The notes under the pieces are model-generated. The model did not search any database. It had not been told where the DNA came from and saw nothing but the letters and a program-made list of their open reading frames with translations. Below are positions 18,369 to 29,196 of a DNA stretch of 64,000 bases, piece by piece (within the stretch, counting starts at the first letter, position 1; each line of letters begins with the position of its first letter). Made by a program: the position numbers and the translations under genes. The DNA is taken from positions 20,447 through 84,446 of the forward strand of contig PNAI01000044.1 in assembly GCA_003169835.1 (NCBI GenBank). The letters run 5' to 3'. Origin of the DNA: Hyphomicrobiales bacterium (GTDB taxonomy: Bacteria; Pseudomonadota; Alphaproteobacteria; Rhizobiales; Xanthobacteraceae).

Positions 18369-19541
18369 ATGATTCCGAATGTCTGGTCCGGATTCGACTT
18401 CGGCCTCGGCGCCGATGTGGATGCGTTGCGCGATAGCGTGCGTGGGTTCGCGCAAGACAAGATCGCACCGCGCGCCGACGAGATCGATCGCAGCAATACG
18501 TTTCCGCGCGATCTGTGGCCGCAGATGGGGGCGCTCGGTCTGCTCGGGATCACGGTCGAAGAAAAGTGGGGCGGGGCGGGCATGGGCTATCTCGCCCATT
18601 GCGTGGCGATGGAGGAAGTTTCGCGTGCCTCCGCCTCGATTGGACTTTCCTACGGTGCTCATTCGAACTTGTGCCTCAATCAGATCCGGCGCAACGGCAG
18701 CGAAGCGCAGAAGCGCCGCTATTTGCCGAAGCTGATATCGGGCGAACATGTCGGGGCGCTTGCGATGTCGGAGCCGGGCGCCGGTTCGGACGTGGTGTCG
18801 ATGCGCACGCGCGCCGACAAGAAGGGCGACCGCTACATTCTCAACGGCTCGAAAATGTGGATCACCAACGGGCCGATCGCCGAAACAATCGTGGTCTATG
18901 CCAAGACCGATCCGACGGCGGGCGCGCGCGGGATCACGGCGTTCCTGGTCGAGAACAAGTTTCCCGGCTTTTCCACGGCGCAGAAGCTCGACAAGCTCGG
19001 TATGCGCGGCTCCGACACCGGCGAGATCGTATTTCAAAATTGCGAGGTGCCGGAGGAGAACGTGCTGGGGGCGGTCGGCAACGGCGTCAACGTCCTGATG
19101 TCGGGGCTCGATTACGAGCGCGTGGTGCTTGCAGCCGGTCCGCTCGGTATCATGCAGGCCTGCATGGACGTGGCGGTGCCATATGTTCACGACCGCAAAC
19201 AGTTTGGCCAGCCGATCGGCCGCTTCCAGATGATGCAGGCCAAACTTGCTGACATGTACGTCACGATGAACGCGGCCAAGTCCTATGTGTATGCGGTGGC
19301 GCGCGCGTGCGATGCTGGCCGCACCACGCGCGAGGATGCGGCGGGAGCGATCCTCTACGCCAGTGAGCGCGCGACCTGGATGGCGCTGGAGGCGATCCAA
19401 TGCCTGGGCGGTAACGGCTATATCAACGACTATCCGACAGGGCGCTTGTTGCGCGATGCAAAGCTGTACGAGATCGGCGCGGGTACTTCAGAGATACGTA
19501 GGATGTTGATTGGACGAGAGATTTTTGAGAAGACGGGGTAA
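18369..19541 (+). CDS. ivd: Isovaleryl-CoA dehydrogenase (acyl-CoA dehydrogenase family)
   Basis: [29 protein letters not shown]-like [35 protein letters not shown]. Confidence 0.92.
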   Translation: MIPNVWSGFDFGLGADVDALRDSVRGFAQDKIAPRADEIDRSNTFPRDLWPQMGALGLLGITVEEKWGGAGMGYLAHCVAMEEVSRASASIGLSYGAHSNLCLNQIRRNGSEAQKRRYLPKLISGEHVGALAMSEPGAGSDVVSMRTRADKKGDRYILNGSKMWITNGPIAETIVVYAKTDPTAGARGITAFLVENKFPGFSTAQKLDKLGMRGSDTGEIVFQNCEVPEENVLGAVGNGVNVLMSGLDYERVVLAAGPLGIMQACMDVAVPYVHDRKQFGQPIGRFQMMQAKLADMYVTMNAAKSYVYAVARACDAGRTTREDAAGAILYASERATWMALEAIQCLGGNGYINDYPTGRLLRDAKLYEIGAGTSEIRRMLIGREIFEKTG

Positions 19542-19626
19542 CTATCAAGCAGGGATATTTTGATAGTTATTGCATTATTTGATAGGTTGTTTAACGTTAA
19601 GTCCTGTGATCAACAGGAGACCTATC
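19540..19626. promoter_or_regulatory. Putative VapBC autoregulatory operator region
   Basis: AACTATCAA (19540-48)/TTGATAGTT (19560-68) 9-bp IR; third half-site TTGATAGG 19579-86; palindrome TTAACGTTAA 19591-600; CCTGT/ACAGG 19603-17. Confidence 0.6.
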
Positions 19627-20100
19627 ATGGTTACGCCCTCGGAACTCAATCGTTCAATAGAAAGTCTGCCGACGAAGTCGGCCAAAATTCGCGCGTTGGC
19701 GGCGCGAGGCATGAAACGCGCCGACATCGCTCGCTTGCTTGGCGTCCGTTATCAGCATGTTCGCAACGTGCTTGAGCACGACAAGGTTCAAAATGACGAA
19801 AGCAACGTCGGTGACGTCGGGGGTTCGTCCAGTTTGTCTGGCCAAGCTCTACCAAGCAGTTCTGTGAAACTTCGGGTTGGACCTGACGGCCGCATTGTTG
19901 TCCCGGCTGCATTTCGCGAAGCTGTTGGCGTGAAGGAAGGTGACGTGTTTTTCGCGCGGCTGGAGAACGGCGAAATCCATTTGCTGACGCCAAGAGCCGC
20001 GAGCGTGCGTGCAAGCGCGATTATACGGCAATTCGTTCCGGAAGGCGTGAGCCTTGTCGACGAACTAATTGCAGAGCGGCGGCAAGTGACTAAGCGCTAG
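19627..20100 (+). CDS. Antitoxin with N-terminal HTH and C-terminal AbrB/MazE-like domain
   Basis: KIRALAARGMKRADIARLLGVRYQHVRNVLE; VGPDGRIVVPAAFREAVGVKEGDVFFARLENGEIHLL. Confidence 0.85.
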   Translation: MVTPSELNRSIESLPTKSAKIRALAARGMKRADIARLLGVRYQHVRNVLEHDKVQNDESNVGDVGGSSSLSGQALPSSSVKLRVGPDGRIVVPAAFREAVGVKEGDVFFARLENGEIHLLTPRAASVRASAIIRQFVPEGVSLVDELIAERRQVTKR

Positions 20101-20107
20101 CTCGAAA

Positions 20108-20491
20108 ATGAGTAGATGCGTTCTCGACTCGTCGGCGCTGCTCGCTTTCATTCACAGAGAGCCCGGCGCGGAAGCCGTGGATGAAGTTATCGGGGACGCA
20201 CTAATTTCCTCGGTCAACTTCGCTGAAGTGATTACAAAGCTTGTCACGCGCGGAAGCTCATTTGAAAGCGCGCGAATAGCGCTCGGCGTTGCGGAACCCG
20301 ATGTCATCGATTTCACCCGCTCACTTGCCGATCAGGCAGGCGGCCTCGTTGTGCGGACGCGCTCAAAGGGACTCTCGCTCGGCGATCGGGCCTGTCTTGC
20401 TCTTGCGCAGCGAGAAGGAGTTCCCGCGTTCACCGCCGATCGCGCCTGGGCATCGCTCGATATCGGTATCGAGATTCGTCTCATCCGCTGA
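20108..20491 (+). CDS. PIN-domain (VapC-type) toxin
   Basis: CVLDSSALLAFIHREPG; NFAEVITKL; LSLGDRACLALAQ; FTADRAW. Confidence 0.9.
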   Translation: MSRCVLDSSALLAFIHREPGAEAVDEVIGDALISSVNFAEVITKLVTRGSSFESARIALGVAEPDVIDFTRSLADQAGGLVVRTRSKGLSLGDRACLALAQREGVPAFTADRAWASLDIGIEIRLIR

Positions 20492-20562
20492 TCCGCCCGC
20501 TCGTTTACCCTTCATCAACCAAAGGCGCGCATCACTGGGCCTCTGAACCACAGGGGATCGCC

Positions 20563-20907
20563 ATGATGCGCGTGCGGCTGAAGGCGGATGGACGTTTGGT
20601 GGAAATCCTGGCCGATGGGAGCGAGCGAGCGCTTCCTCCGGCGGTCGCAACTTACAAACGGCAAGTCGCGGCTCCACCGATCGTGCCCGAGGCGCCGGGG
20701 AAGCGCGATCTTGCCGGCTATGCCCGCCAGATCCGGGCAAATGTGAAACTCACGCAGGCGGAATTCGCAAGCCGCATCGGCGTGCCGATCGAGACCGTGC
20801 GCAATTGGGAGCAGGGCAAGCGCCTGCCGCGCGGTCCGGCGAGGGCGTTGCTCAAGGTGATCGAGCAAGCACCGGATGTGGCGTTCAACGTGCTGCGGCC
20901 GCGTTAG
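20563..20907 (+). CDS. HTH (XRE/NadS-like) regulator
   Basis: GYARQIRANVKLTQAEFASRIGVPIETVRNWEQGKRLPRGPARALLKVI. Confidence 0.85.
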   Translation: MMRVRLKADGRLVEILADGSERALPPAVATYKRQVAAPPIVPEAPGKRDLAGYARQIRANVKLTQAEFASRIGVPIETVRNWEQGKRLPRGPARALLKVIEQAPDVAFNVLRPR

Positions 20908-20932
20908 CGGTCTGACATTCGCAAAAAAATGA

Positions 20933-21754
20933 TTACGCTGTCGCGCGTGCCGGATGGGCGGGCCGTGCAACGCGCGTGAGTGCTACCATCACCACGAGCG
21001 TCACCAAATAGACGATGAGCTGCAGCTCAGTCGGCCGATCAGTGTACCCGATCAAGGTGTGGAGCACGCGGCCGATCAGGCTGTTCTGGGACAAGAGCCA
21101 CGAAGTGTCCCAGAGCTGCTGGCTGAGGACGGTGACGATGCCGGCAGAGTAGAGATATTGCACCGCCTGTGCCGCCATGCCGGCCGCGAGCAATGCGATC
21201 AGGATGGCGGTCACGCTGAAAATGTGCCGCAGCGGTATCGCGAGCAGGCCATAGTAGGTTAGTGCGGAAAATGCGACACCGCCAAGGATGCCGAGCAGCC
21301 CTCCGGTGAGAACCGACGCCCCCGTGGTTCCCGAGGCGAGTACGCCGTAAAGAAACAGCACGACCTCCGAGCCTTCACGCAGAACGGCCAGGCCCACCAC
21401 AATGCCGAGTGCCGCGAGCGGCCGCTTGCCGGCGCTCACTGCCGCTCCGACATCCTGCATATGGGTAACGATTTCGCGGCTGTGACGCGCCATCCAGACG
21501 TTGTGCCAGGTCAACATCACGACAGCGGTACCGAGCACGCCGGCGTTGAAGAGTTCCTGACCGGCGCCGGCAAACGCATCCGAGATCGCGCCGGCGAAAA
21601 TTGCTACCACCATCGAGCCGGCGATTCCGGCCGCAACGCCGAGCGTAACGAAGCGCTTGTTGCCGGGAATTTCGCGCGATGCCGCGAGTACGATGCCGAT
21701 GATCAGGCCGGCTTCGATGACTTCGCGAAAGACAATGACAAGCGCTCCGAGCAT
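20933..21754 (-). CDS. FTR1-family iron permease
   Basis: FREVIEAGLIIGIVLAASREI and LREGSEVVLFLYG (REGxE motifs). Confidence 0.92.
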   Translation of the reverse strand: MLGALVIVFREVIEAGLIIGIVLAASREIPGNKRFVTLGVAAGIAGSMVVAIFAGAISDAFAGAGQELFNAGVLGTAVVMLTWHNVWMARHSREIVTHMQDVGAAVSAGKRPLAALGIVVGLAVLREGSEVVLFLYGVLASGTTGASVLTGGLLGILGGVAFSALTYYGLLAIPLRHIFSVTAILIALLAAGMAAQAVQYLYSAGIVTVLSQQLWDTSWLLSQNSLIGRVLHTLIGYTDRPTELQLIVYLVTLVVMVALTRVARPAHPARATA

Positions 21755-21756
21755 GC

Positions 21757-22095
21757 CTACTCCGCAATCACGACGCCCTTGGCGGTCGCCTCATTGAACT
21801 CGCCGATGAACGGATAGCGACCGGGGGCGAGGGGGCCGATACGAATTGTTGCCTTCGATTTGCCCGGGATCACCTTCTCAACCTTCAATTGAGGGCTCTC
21901 GAATTCCTCGGGTGTCGGGTCGTCATTGAGCACGGTAATGGTCACCCGCTTGTTGGCCGGTACGCGGACCTCCGCCGGTTCGAACATATGGTTGCGGATG
22001 ACGATGGTGATCACCGGTTCCTGAGCGGCGGCGCGGTCTGACAAGCCTGCGGCGGTCACCAGGAGGAGTGCCATCGTCGAGAATAACACGCGCAT
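21757..22095 (-). CDS. Periplasmic cupredoxin-domain protein of the iron-uptake locus
   Basis: Signal peptide; FEPAEVRVPANKRVTITVLNDDPTPEEFESPQL...GRYPFIGEFN. Confidence 0.85.
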   Translation of the reverse strand: MRVLFSTMALLLVTAAGLSDRAAAQEPVITIVIRNHMFEPAEVRVPANKRVTITVLNDDPTPEEFESPQLKVEKVIPGKSKATIRIGPLAPGRYPFIGEFNEATAKGVVIAE

Positions 22096-22431
22096 GCACA
22101 GATTCCGTTACCAAGCTGATCCCAAAAACAATCTGAAGCTATTGATATGGCAAAGCTTTCGCGATGCCAGTAGATTCTATTTTAAGTATGCGAACGTCCG
22201 AGTTAAATGGCTAAGCGGCATTCCCAGATCACAATACGTCTAATCTGGGCCAGCGTACTCATCAACGATTCCCATTTTCCTTGAATTGCGATTCAAGCTC
22301 CGCAGTCCGCTTACGAAATCCTTCCGTTGCCAAGACAAGATACGTCATAGCTTGCAATGCGGGCTTAAGGACGCGTCCTGCCGCATTCTTGACTTGGAAG
22401 GGTGCGAGCTTTAAGTCCGTCTATCGCCCGC

Positions 22432-22508
22432 GGGGGCGTAGCTCAGTTGGTTAGAGCGCTGCCCTGTCACGGCAGAGGCCGAGGGTTCGAGTCCCTTCGC
22501 TCCCGCCA
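22432..22508 (+). tRNA. tRNA-Asp(GTC)
   Basis: GGGGGCG/CGCTCCC acceptor, anticodon loop CTGTCAC, GGGTTCGAGTCCC T-arm, GCCA end. Confidence 0.96.
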
Positions 22509-22552
22509 CTTCCACACTTTAAAGACCCCTGCCATCCTGCACGCGAGCCTCG

Positions 22553-23440
22553 TCAGGCGCGCCGCTCTGTGAGCCCGAGCATCTGGCGCGCTTCGGCTGG
22601 CGTTGCGATCTGATCGCCCAGGATCTCAATAATTTTCGCTGCCTTTTCCACCAGTGCTGCGTTACTGGGCGCGAGCTTGCCCTTTTCAAGATAAATGTTG
22701 TCTTCCATGCCGACGCGCGGGTGGCCGCCGAGCAGAACTGTTTGCGCGACCATCGGGAACTGATGGAGCGAAATGCCGAACGCGAACCACACGCAGCCCG
22801 CGGGCAAAAGATTGCGCATATAGGTCATGGCCTCGGGCGTTGCCGGCTGGCCCCAGGAGATGCCGAGGCATATCTGGAACAGGCCGGGCGACTTTGCGAA
22901 GCCATTTTCGAGAAACCGTTTGGCGAGCAGCAGATGTCCAGTCTCGAAGACCTCGAGCTCGGGCAGCACGCCTGCATCCCGGATTGCGATCGCCATGGTC
23001 TGGAGGTGGGCCGGAGTGTTGATGAAAACGCGATCGCCCATGTTCAAGCTGCCCATGTCGAGGCTGCAAATATCGGGTTTGAGTTCGACGACGTGGCGCA
23101 CGCGGTCTTCCGGGCTTCGAAGCGTGCTGTCCGCGCTGGGCTTCCGCGCGTCGTCGGGGTCGTGGTTGAAACGAGCACCGGGCCCGGTGGTCAGGTTGAT
23201 GATGACGTCGGTGCCGCTCGCCTTAATCCGCTCGACCACCTCGCGGTAGAGCGCGCCGTCCATGCTGGGTTTGGTGGTCTTGGGATCGCGCACATGGATA
23301 TGCACAATCGCGGCGCCGGCCTTAGCCGCATCCACTGCAGAGGCGGCAATTTGCGCGGGCGTGACGGGAACTGCCGGATTTCGGCCGGGCGTATCCGCGG
23401 AGCCTGTTACCGCACAGGAAATCATGACCTTACGTTGCAT
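22553..23440 (-). CDS. Beta-keto acid cleavage enzyme (BKACE, DUF849) family protein
   Basis: VMISCAVTGS...HIHVRDP...INLTTGPG. Confidence 0.92.
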   Translation of the reverse strand: MQRKVMISCAVTGSADTPGRNPAVPVTPAQIAASAVDAAKAGAAIVHIHVRDPKTTKPSMDGALYREVVERIKASGTDVIINLTTGPGARFNHDPDDARKPSADSTLRSPEDRVRHVVELKPDICSLDMGSLNMGDRVFINTPAHLQTMAIAIRDAGVLPELEVFETGHLLLAKRFLENGFAKSPGLFQICLGISWGQPATPEAMTYMRNLLPAGCVWFAFGISLHQFPMVAQTVLLGGHPRVGMEDNIYLEKGKLAPSNAALVEKAAKIIEILGDQIATPAEARQMLGLTERRA

Positions 23441-23701
23441 GCTCGCCCTCAATATGCGGCAGTGGATAGGAGTTGCCGCCTAACGCCACTTGCTAGCGAA
23501 TCTCGGCTTTGTCTGCCATTGCGGCCGCCGCCAGCTTGCCACCTTTTGTGCGCTGCGCTAAGGGTCGCGTGATCTCGCCTGCCTTAGATTCCGCACCGAT
23601 TCCGGGGGTTACATGCGTGCGGCCCGGCGCCAAAAGCTCGCCGGTGGTGAGACGCTCGATTCAGGCCGGACACATCGAGGTCCAGCCGCCAAGGAGTGGC
23701 A

Positions 23702-24067
23702 ATGGACGTGCTGCTGATGGACTATCTTCCTCTGGTCGTGTTCATCGGCGTGGCGCTGGTGCTTGGACTTGCGCTGCTGGTGGCGCCGTTCATCGTCGCC
23801 TACAAGCAGCCGGATCCGGAAAAGCTATCGGCTTACGAATGCGGTTTTAATCCGTTCGACGATGCGCGCATGAAGTTCGATGTGCGTTTCTATCTCGTCG
23901 CAATCCTCTTCATCATCTTCGACCTTGAAGTTTCGTTCCTGTTTCCGTGGGCGATCGTGTTCGGCGAGATCGGGGCCTATGGCTTCTGGTCGATGATGGT
24001 GTTTCTTGCGGTGCTTACGATCGGGTTTATCTATGAGTGGAAGAAGGGAGCGCTCGAATGGGATTGA
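23702..24067 (+). CDS. nuoA: NADH-quinone oxidoreductase subunit A
   Basis: [48 protein letters not shown]. Confidence 0.97.
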   Translation: MDVLLMDYLPLVVFIGVALVLGLALLVAPFIVAYKQPDPEKLSAYECGFNPFDDARMKFDVRFYLVAILFIIFDLEVSFLFPWAIVFGEIGAYGFWSMMVFLAVLTIGFIYEWKKGALEWD

Positions 24068-24633
24068 GCGAACCCAAGATCATCGCGCCAGCTACGACAG
24101 GCGTTCTTGATCCGCGCACCGGCAAGCCGGTCGGCGCGGACGATGCCTTCTTTACCGGTGTCAACGCCGAACTGGCCGACAAGGGATTCCTGGTTACGGC
24201 GAGCGAAGACCTGATCGTGTGGGCGCGCACCGGCTCGCTGATGTGGATGACGTTTGGTCTCGCATGTTGCGCGGTCGAGATGATGCAGATGTCGATGCCG
24301 CGCTACGATGCCGAGCGCTTCGGCTTTGCGCCGCGCGCCTCGCCCCGGCAATCCGATGTGATGATCGTCGCCGGAACGCTCACGAACAAAATGGCGCCCG
24401 CGCTGCGCAAGGTCTACGACCAGATGCCGGAGCCGCGCTACGTCATCTCCATGGGCTCATGCGCTAACGGCGGGGGCTACTACCACTATTCCTATGCCGT
24501 CGTTCGCGGATGCGACCGCATCGTGCCGGTCGACATCTATGTGCCCGGCTGCCCGCCGACCGCCGAAGCGCTGCTCTATGGCGTGCTGCTCCTGCAAAAG
24601 AAAATTCGCCGCACCGGAACGATCGAGCGCTGA
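24058..24633 (+). CDS. nuoB: NADH-quinone oxidoreductase subunit B
   Basis: [49 protein letters not shown]. Confidence 0.98.
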   Translation: MGLSEPKIIAPATTGVLDPRTGKPVGADDAFFTGVNAELADKGFLVTASEDLIVWARTGSLMWMTFGLACCAVEMMQMSMPRYDAERFGFAPRASPRQSDVMIVAGTLTNKMAPALRKVYDQMPEPRYVISMGSCANGGGYYHYSYAVVRGCDRIVPVDIYVPGCPPTAEALLYGVLLLQKKIRRTGTIER

Positions 24634-24667
24634 AGCGACCCACCTAAACAGGCCACCGATAAGAGTC

Positions 24668-25285
24668 ATGGACGAGACGCTGGAGAAACTGGGGTCGGAC
24701 ATTGCCGGCGCGCTTGCGGGCTCGGTCGCGGGCTTTGCGGTCACGCATGGCGAGCTGACGGTTGCGGCGTCGGCGGGCGACATCGTCAAGGTCGTGACGT
24801 TTTTACGCGATGACGAGCGATGTCAGTTCTGGAATTTTATCGATATTACGGCGATCGATTGGCCGGCGCGCGAGAAGCGCTTCGACGTGGTCTATCATTT
24901 TCTCTCGCCCAAATTGAACCGCCGCATCCGGGTCAAGATCGAAGTCGGCGAGGATGTGCCCGTGCCGTCGATCACGGGGGTGTTTATCGGGGCTGACTGG
25001 TTCGAACGCGAGGCGTATGATCTTTATGGCGTGGTGTTCGTCGGTCATCCCGACATGCGGCGGCTGCTCACTGACTATGGTTTCGAAGGCCATCCGCTGC
25101 GCAAAGATTTCCCGCTCACCGGATTTGTCGAAGTGCGCTACGACGACGAACTCAAACGCGTGGTGTACGAGCCGGTACGGCTCAACCAGGAATTCCGCAC
25201 CTTCGATTTTCTCTCGCCCTGGGAAGGCCCCGACTACGTACTACCGGGCGATGAGAAGGCCAAAGAGAGCAAGCCGGGGTCGTGA
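24668..25285 (+). CDS. nuoC: NADH-quinone oxidoreductase subunit C
   Basis: [43 protein letters not shown]. Confidence 0.97.
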   Translation: MDETLEKLGSDIAGALAGSVAGFAVTHGELTVAASAGDIVKVVTFLRDDERCQFWNFIDITAIDWPAREKRFDVVYHFLSPKLNRRIRVKIEVGEDVPVPSITGVFIGADWFEREAYDLYGVVFVGHPDMRRLLTDYGFEGHPLRKDFPLTGFVEVRYDDELKRVVYEPVRLNQEFRTFDFLSPWEGPDYVLPGDEKAKESKPGS

Positions 25286-25286
25286 G

Positions 25287-25391
25287 ATGAAAGCAACGCT
25301 CAAGCCCGGGCTTACGCACCGTTTCGCCTACAAGGTGCCGCGCGCCAAGGCGCGTGTCGCTGAAAAGGTGAGAGCGGCGGGAGTTGGCTAA
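25287..25391 (+). CDS. 34-aa ORF between nuoC and nuoD
   Basis: [34 protein letters not shown]; stop overlaps nuoD start (TAATG). Confidence 0.4.
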   Translation: MKATLKPGLTHRFAYKVPRAKARVAEKVRAAGVG

Positions 25392-26578
25392 TGGCCGAGC
25401 CGCTGCGCAATTTCACCATCAACTTCGGGCCGCAGCATCCGGCGGCGCACGGCGTGCTGCGCCTGGTGCTTGAACTCGATGGCGAAGTTGTCGAACGCGT
25501 CGATCCTCATATCGGCTTGCTCCATCGCGGCACCGAAAAGCTGATCGAGCAGAAGACTTATCTGCAGGCGATACCGTATTTCGACCGGCTCGACTACGTC
25601 GCGCCGATGAACCAGGAGCATGCATTTTGTCTCGCGGCGGAGAAGCTGCTCGGTGTGCAGGTTCCCAGGCGCGGGCAGCTCATCCGCGTGCTCTATTGCG
25701 AGATCGGAAGGATTTTATCGCATCTGCTCAATGTCACGACGCAGGCCATGGATGTAGGCGCACTCACGCCGCCGTTGTGGGGCTTTGAGGAGCGCGAAAA
25801 GCTGATGGTGTTTTACGAACGCGCGTCAGGCTCGCGCATGCATGCGGCGTTTTTTCGCGTGGGGGGTGTGCATTCGGACCTGCCGGAAAAACTGATCGAT
25901 GACATCGCCGCGTGGTGCGATCCGTTTCTCAAAGTCTGCGACGATCTTGAGCGACTGCTGACGGGGAACCGCATCTTCAAGCAGCGCAATGTCGATATCG
26001 GCGTAGTGAAGCTCAGCGATGCCTGGGCGTGGGGTTTTTCCGGCGTGATGGTGCGCGGTTCGGGCGCGGCCTGGGATTTGCGCAAGTCGCAGCCGTACGA
26101 ATGCTATGCGGAATTCGATTTCGACATTCCGATCGGCAAGAACGGTGACTGTTACGACCGCTACTGCATCCGGATGGAAGAGATGCGCCAATCCGTGTGC
26201 ATCATGAAGCAGTGCATCGCCAAGCTGCGCGAGCCCGAGGGGCGGGGGCCGGTGGTGGTCGATGACAACAAGATTACACCGCCGCGCCGCGCCGAGATGA
26301 AGCGCTCAATGGAAGCGCTAATCCATCATTTCAAGCTTTATACCGAGGGCTTCCATGTGCCGGCGGGCGAGGTCTATGCGGCGGTCGAAGCGCCCAAAGG
26401 CGAGTTCGGCGTGTATCTCGTCTCCGACGGCAGCAACAAGCCCTATAAATGCAAGATCCGGGCGCCTGGGTTTGCCCATCTGCAGGCGATGGATTTCCTC
26501 TGTCGCGGTCATATGTTAGCGGATGTTTCTGCGATATTGGGTTCGCTCGACATCGTGTTTGGCGAGGTGGATCGATGA
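25391..26578 (+). CDS. nuoD: NADH-quinone oxidoreductase subunit D
   Basis: [22 protein letters not shown]... Confidence 0.98.
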   Translation: MAEPLRNFTINFGPQHPAAHGVLRLVLELDGEVVERVDPHIGLLHRGTEKLIEQKTYLQAIPYFDRLDYVAPMNQEHAFCLAAEKLLGVQVPRRGQLIRVLYCEIGRILSHLLNVTTQAMDVGALTPPLWGFEEREKLMVFYERASGSRMHAAFFRVGGVHSDLPEKLIDDIAAWCDPFLKVCDDLERLLTGNRIFKQRNVDIGVVKLSDAWAWGFSGVMVRGSGAAWDLRKSQPYECYAEFDFDIPIGKNGDCYDRYCIRMEEMRQSVCIMKQCIAKLREPEGRGPVVVDDNKITPPRRAEMKRSMEALIHHFKLYTEGFHVPAGEVYAAVEAPKGEFGVYLVSDGSNKPYKCKIRAPGFAHLQAMDFLCRGHMLADVSAILGSLDIVFGEVDR

Positions 26579-26922
26579 AAACCTCAGTCCAAATTGCCGC
26601 GACAGCGATCCTCATTGGCGTGGCGGTTCTCCTGAGCGGCAACGGCCACGCGCAACAGACTTCGGATGTGGCCGGGCCGATCTCGAAAGTGGTGGCGGAT
26701 GGTTATGCGTTTTCAGGTGGCACTAGCCTTGGCCCGGAGCAAGGCAAGTCCATCGTCGCGCCGAACAAGGTCAGCTACGAGGTCAAATATCGTGTTGGGT
26801 ACGCATATTTTGCTAAGGGCGCAGACTTTCTTGTCTGCCAGTACGAGATCGTCTTAGCGAATCCGATTCCCGATCAGTTTCGCCTCGGCAAACCCGAATC
26901 CAAGTGCTTCAGGATTAAATAA
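26575..26922 (+). CDS. Exported hypothetical protein embedded in the nuo operon
   Basis: ATGA overlap with nuoD; signal peptide [27 protein letters not shown]. Confidence 0.75.
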   Translation: MKTSVQIAATAILIGVAVLLSGNGHAQQTSDVAGPISKVVADGYAFSGGTSLGPEQGKSIVAPNKVSYEVKYRVGYAYFAKGADFLVCQYEIVLANPIPDQFRLGKPESKCFRIK

Positions 26923-27536
26923 TGCCTGTCCGCCGTCTTGCACCGCAGAATGTTCAGCCGAAGGAATTCGCCTTCACGGCGGAGAATTTGGCTTGGGCAA
27001 AACAGCAGATGGCGAAATATCCCGAAGGCCGGCAGCAATCGGCTGTGATCCCGCTGTTGTGGCGCGCGCAAGAGCAAGCCGGCGGCTGGGTGCCGCAGAA
27101 GGCGATCGAGGCGGTTGCCGAAATTCTCGACATGGCGAAGATTCGTGTGCTTGAGATCGCGACCTTCTACACGATGTTCCAGCTCTCACCGGTCGGGCGA
27201 AAAGCGCACATCCAGCTTTGCGGCACGACACCATGCATGCTGCGCGGCGCGGAGGAGATCAGGAAAGTCTGCGAGCGACGCATCAATCATGAGGCGGGGC
27301 AGCTTTCCGCCGACGGGGATTTTTCTTGGGAGGAAGTCGAATGTCTCGGCGCGTGCGTGAATGCGCCGATGGTTCAGATTTTAAAGGACACCTATGAGGA
27401 TCTGACACCGGCAAGTTTCGAAACACTTCTTGATGGCTTCGCGAAGGGGACACCGCCAAAGCCCGGTTCGCAGGTTGAGCGGCAGATGGCGGCGCCGGTC
27501 GGCGGGCCGACGACGTTGAAATCGATGAAAGCTTGA
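26922..27536 (+). CDS. nuoE: NADH-quinone oxidoreductase subunit E
   Basis: 2Fe-2S thioredoxin-like: [14 protein letters not shown] ... [13 protein letters not shown]. Confidence 0.97.
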   Translation: MPVRRLAPQNVQPKEFAFTAENLAWAKQQMAKYPEGRQQSAVIPLLWRAQEQAGGWVPQKAIEAVAEILDMAKIRVLEIATFYTMFQLSPVGRKAHIQLCGTTPCMLRGAEEIRKVCERRINHEAGQLSADGDFSWEEVECLGACVNAPMVQILKDTYEDLTPASFETLLDGFAKGTPPKPGSQVERQMAAPVGGPTTLKSMKA

Positions 27537-27538
27537 CG

Positions 27539-28840
<1,302 letters not shown>

Positions 28841-28845
28841 GCAGC

Positions 28846-29196
28846 ATGAAAATCGATAGTCAAAAGGATCGCCTGCACGTCACCAAAAGTGATCTGTCTG
28901 GTTCGGTGTTCGACGACGTAAACTTGTCGGGCTGCACCTATGAAAACGTCAATATGTCGGGCGGGACCTACCACAACATCAATTTGGCAGGTTGCTCGTT
29001 CAACGATTTGAATATGTCCGGTTGGCGCGTGAACGATGTCAATCTTTCTGGATTGCGCATTGATAAGGCGAATCTTGCAGGTGCCTCGATCGTCAATAGC
29101 CGGCTTGCAGGGATGACCATCGACGGGATCGAAGTCACCGATCTTCTCGCTGCTTGGAAGGAGCGCGAGGCGGGCCGAGAGGCTGGCAAGACATGA
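28846..29196 (+). CDS. Pentapeptide/decapeptide-repeat-like protein embedded in nuo operon
   Basis: ~10-residue repeats VNLSGCTYEN/VNMSGGTYHN/INLAGCSFND/LNMSGWRVND/VNLSGLRIDK; overlaps nuoG start. Confidence 0.8.
   Translation: MKIDSQKDRLHVTKSDLSGSVFDDVNLSGCTYENVNMSGGTYHNINLAGCSFNDLNMSGWRVNDVNLSGLRIDKANLAGASIVNSRLAGMTIDGIEVTDLLAAWKEREAGREAGKT

Noticed and set aside
19140-19160. Possible CRISPR/direct repeats anywhere in window
   Set aside because: No regularly spaced repeats of 20-40 bp found; repeated sequences seen are IS-, cassette- or palindrome-derived
17955-19400. 481-aa ORF on - strand
   Set aside because: Shadow ORF antisense to the EAL protein and isovaleryl-CoA dehydrogenase; Arg/His-rich translation without family signal, typical of high-GC third-position bias
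23509-23850. ORF overlapping nuoA start
   Set aside because: Out-of-frame with clear NuoA; likely the operon leader
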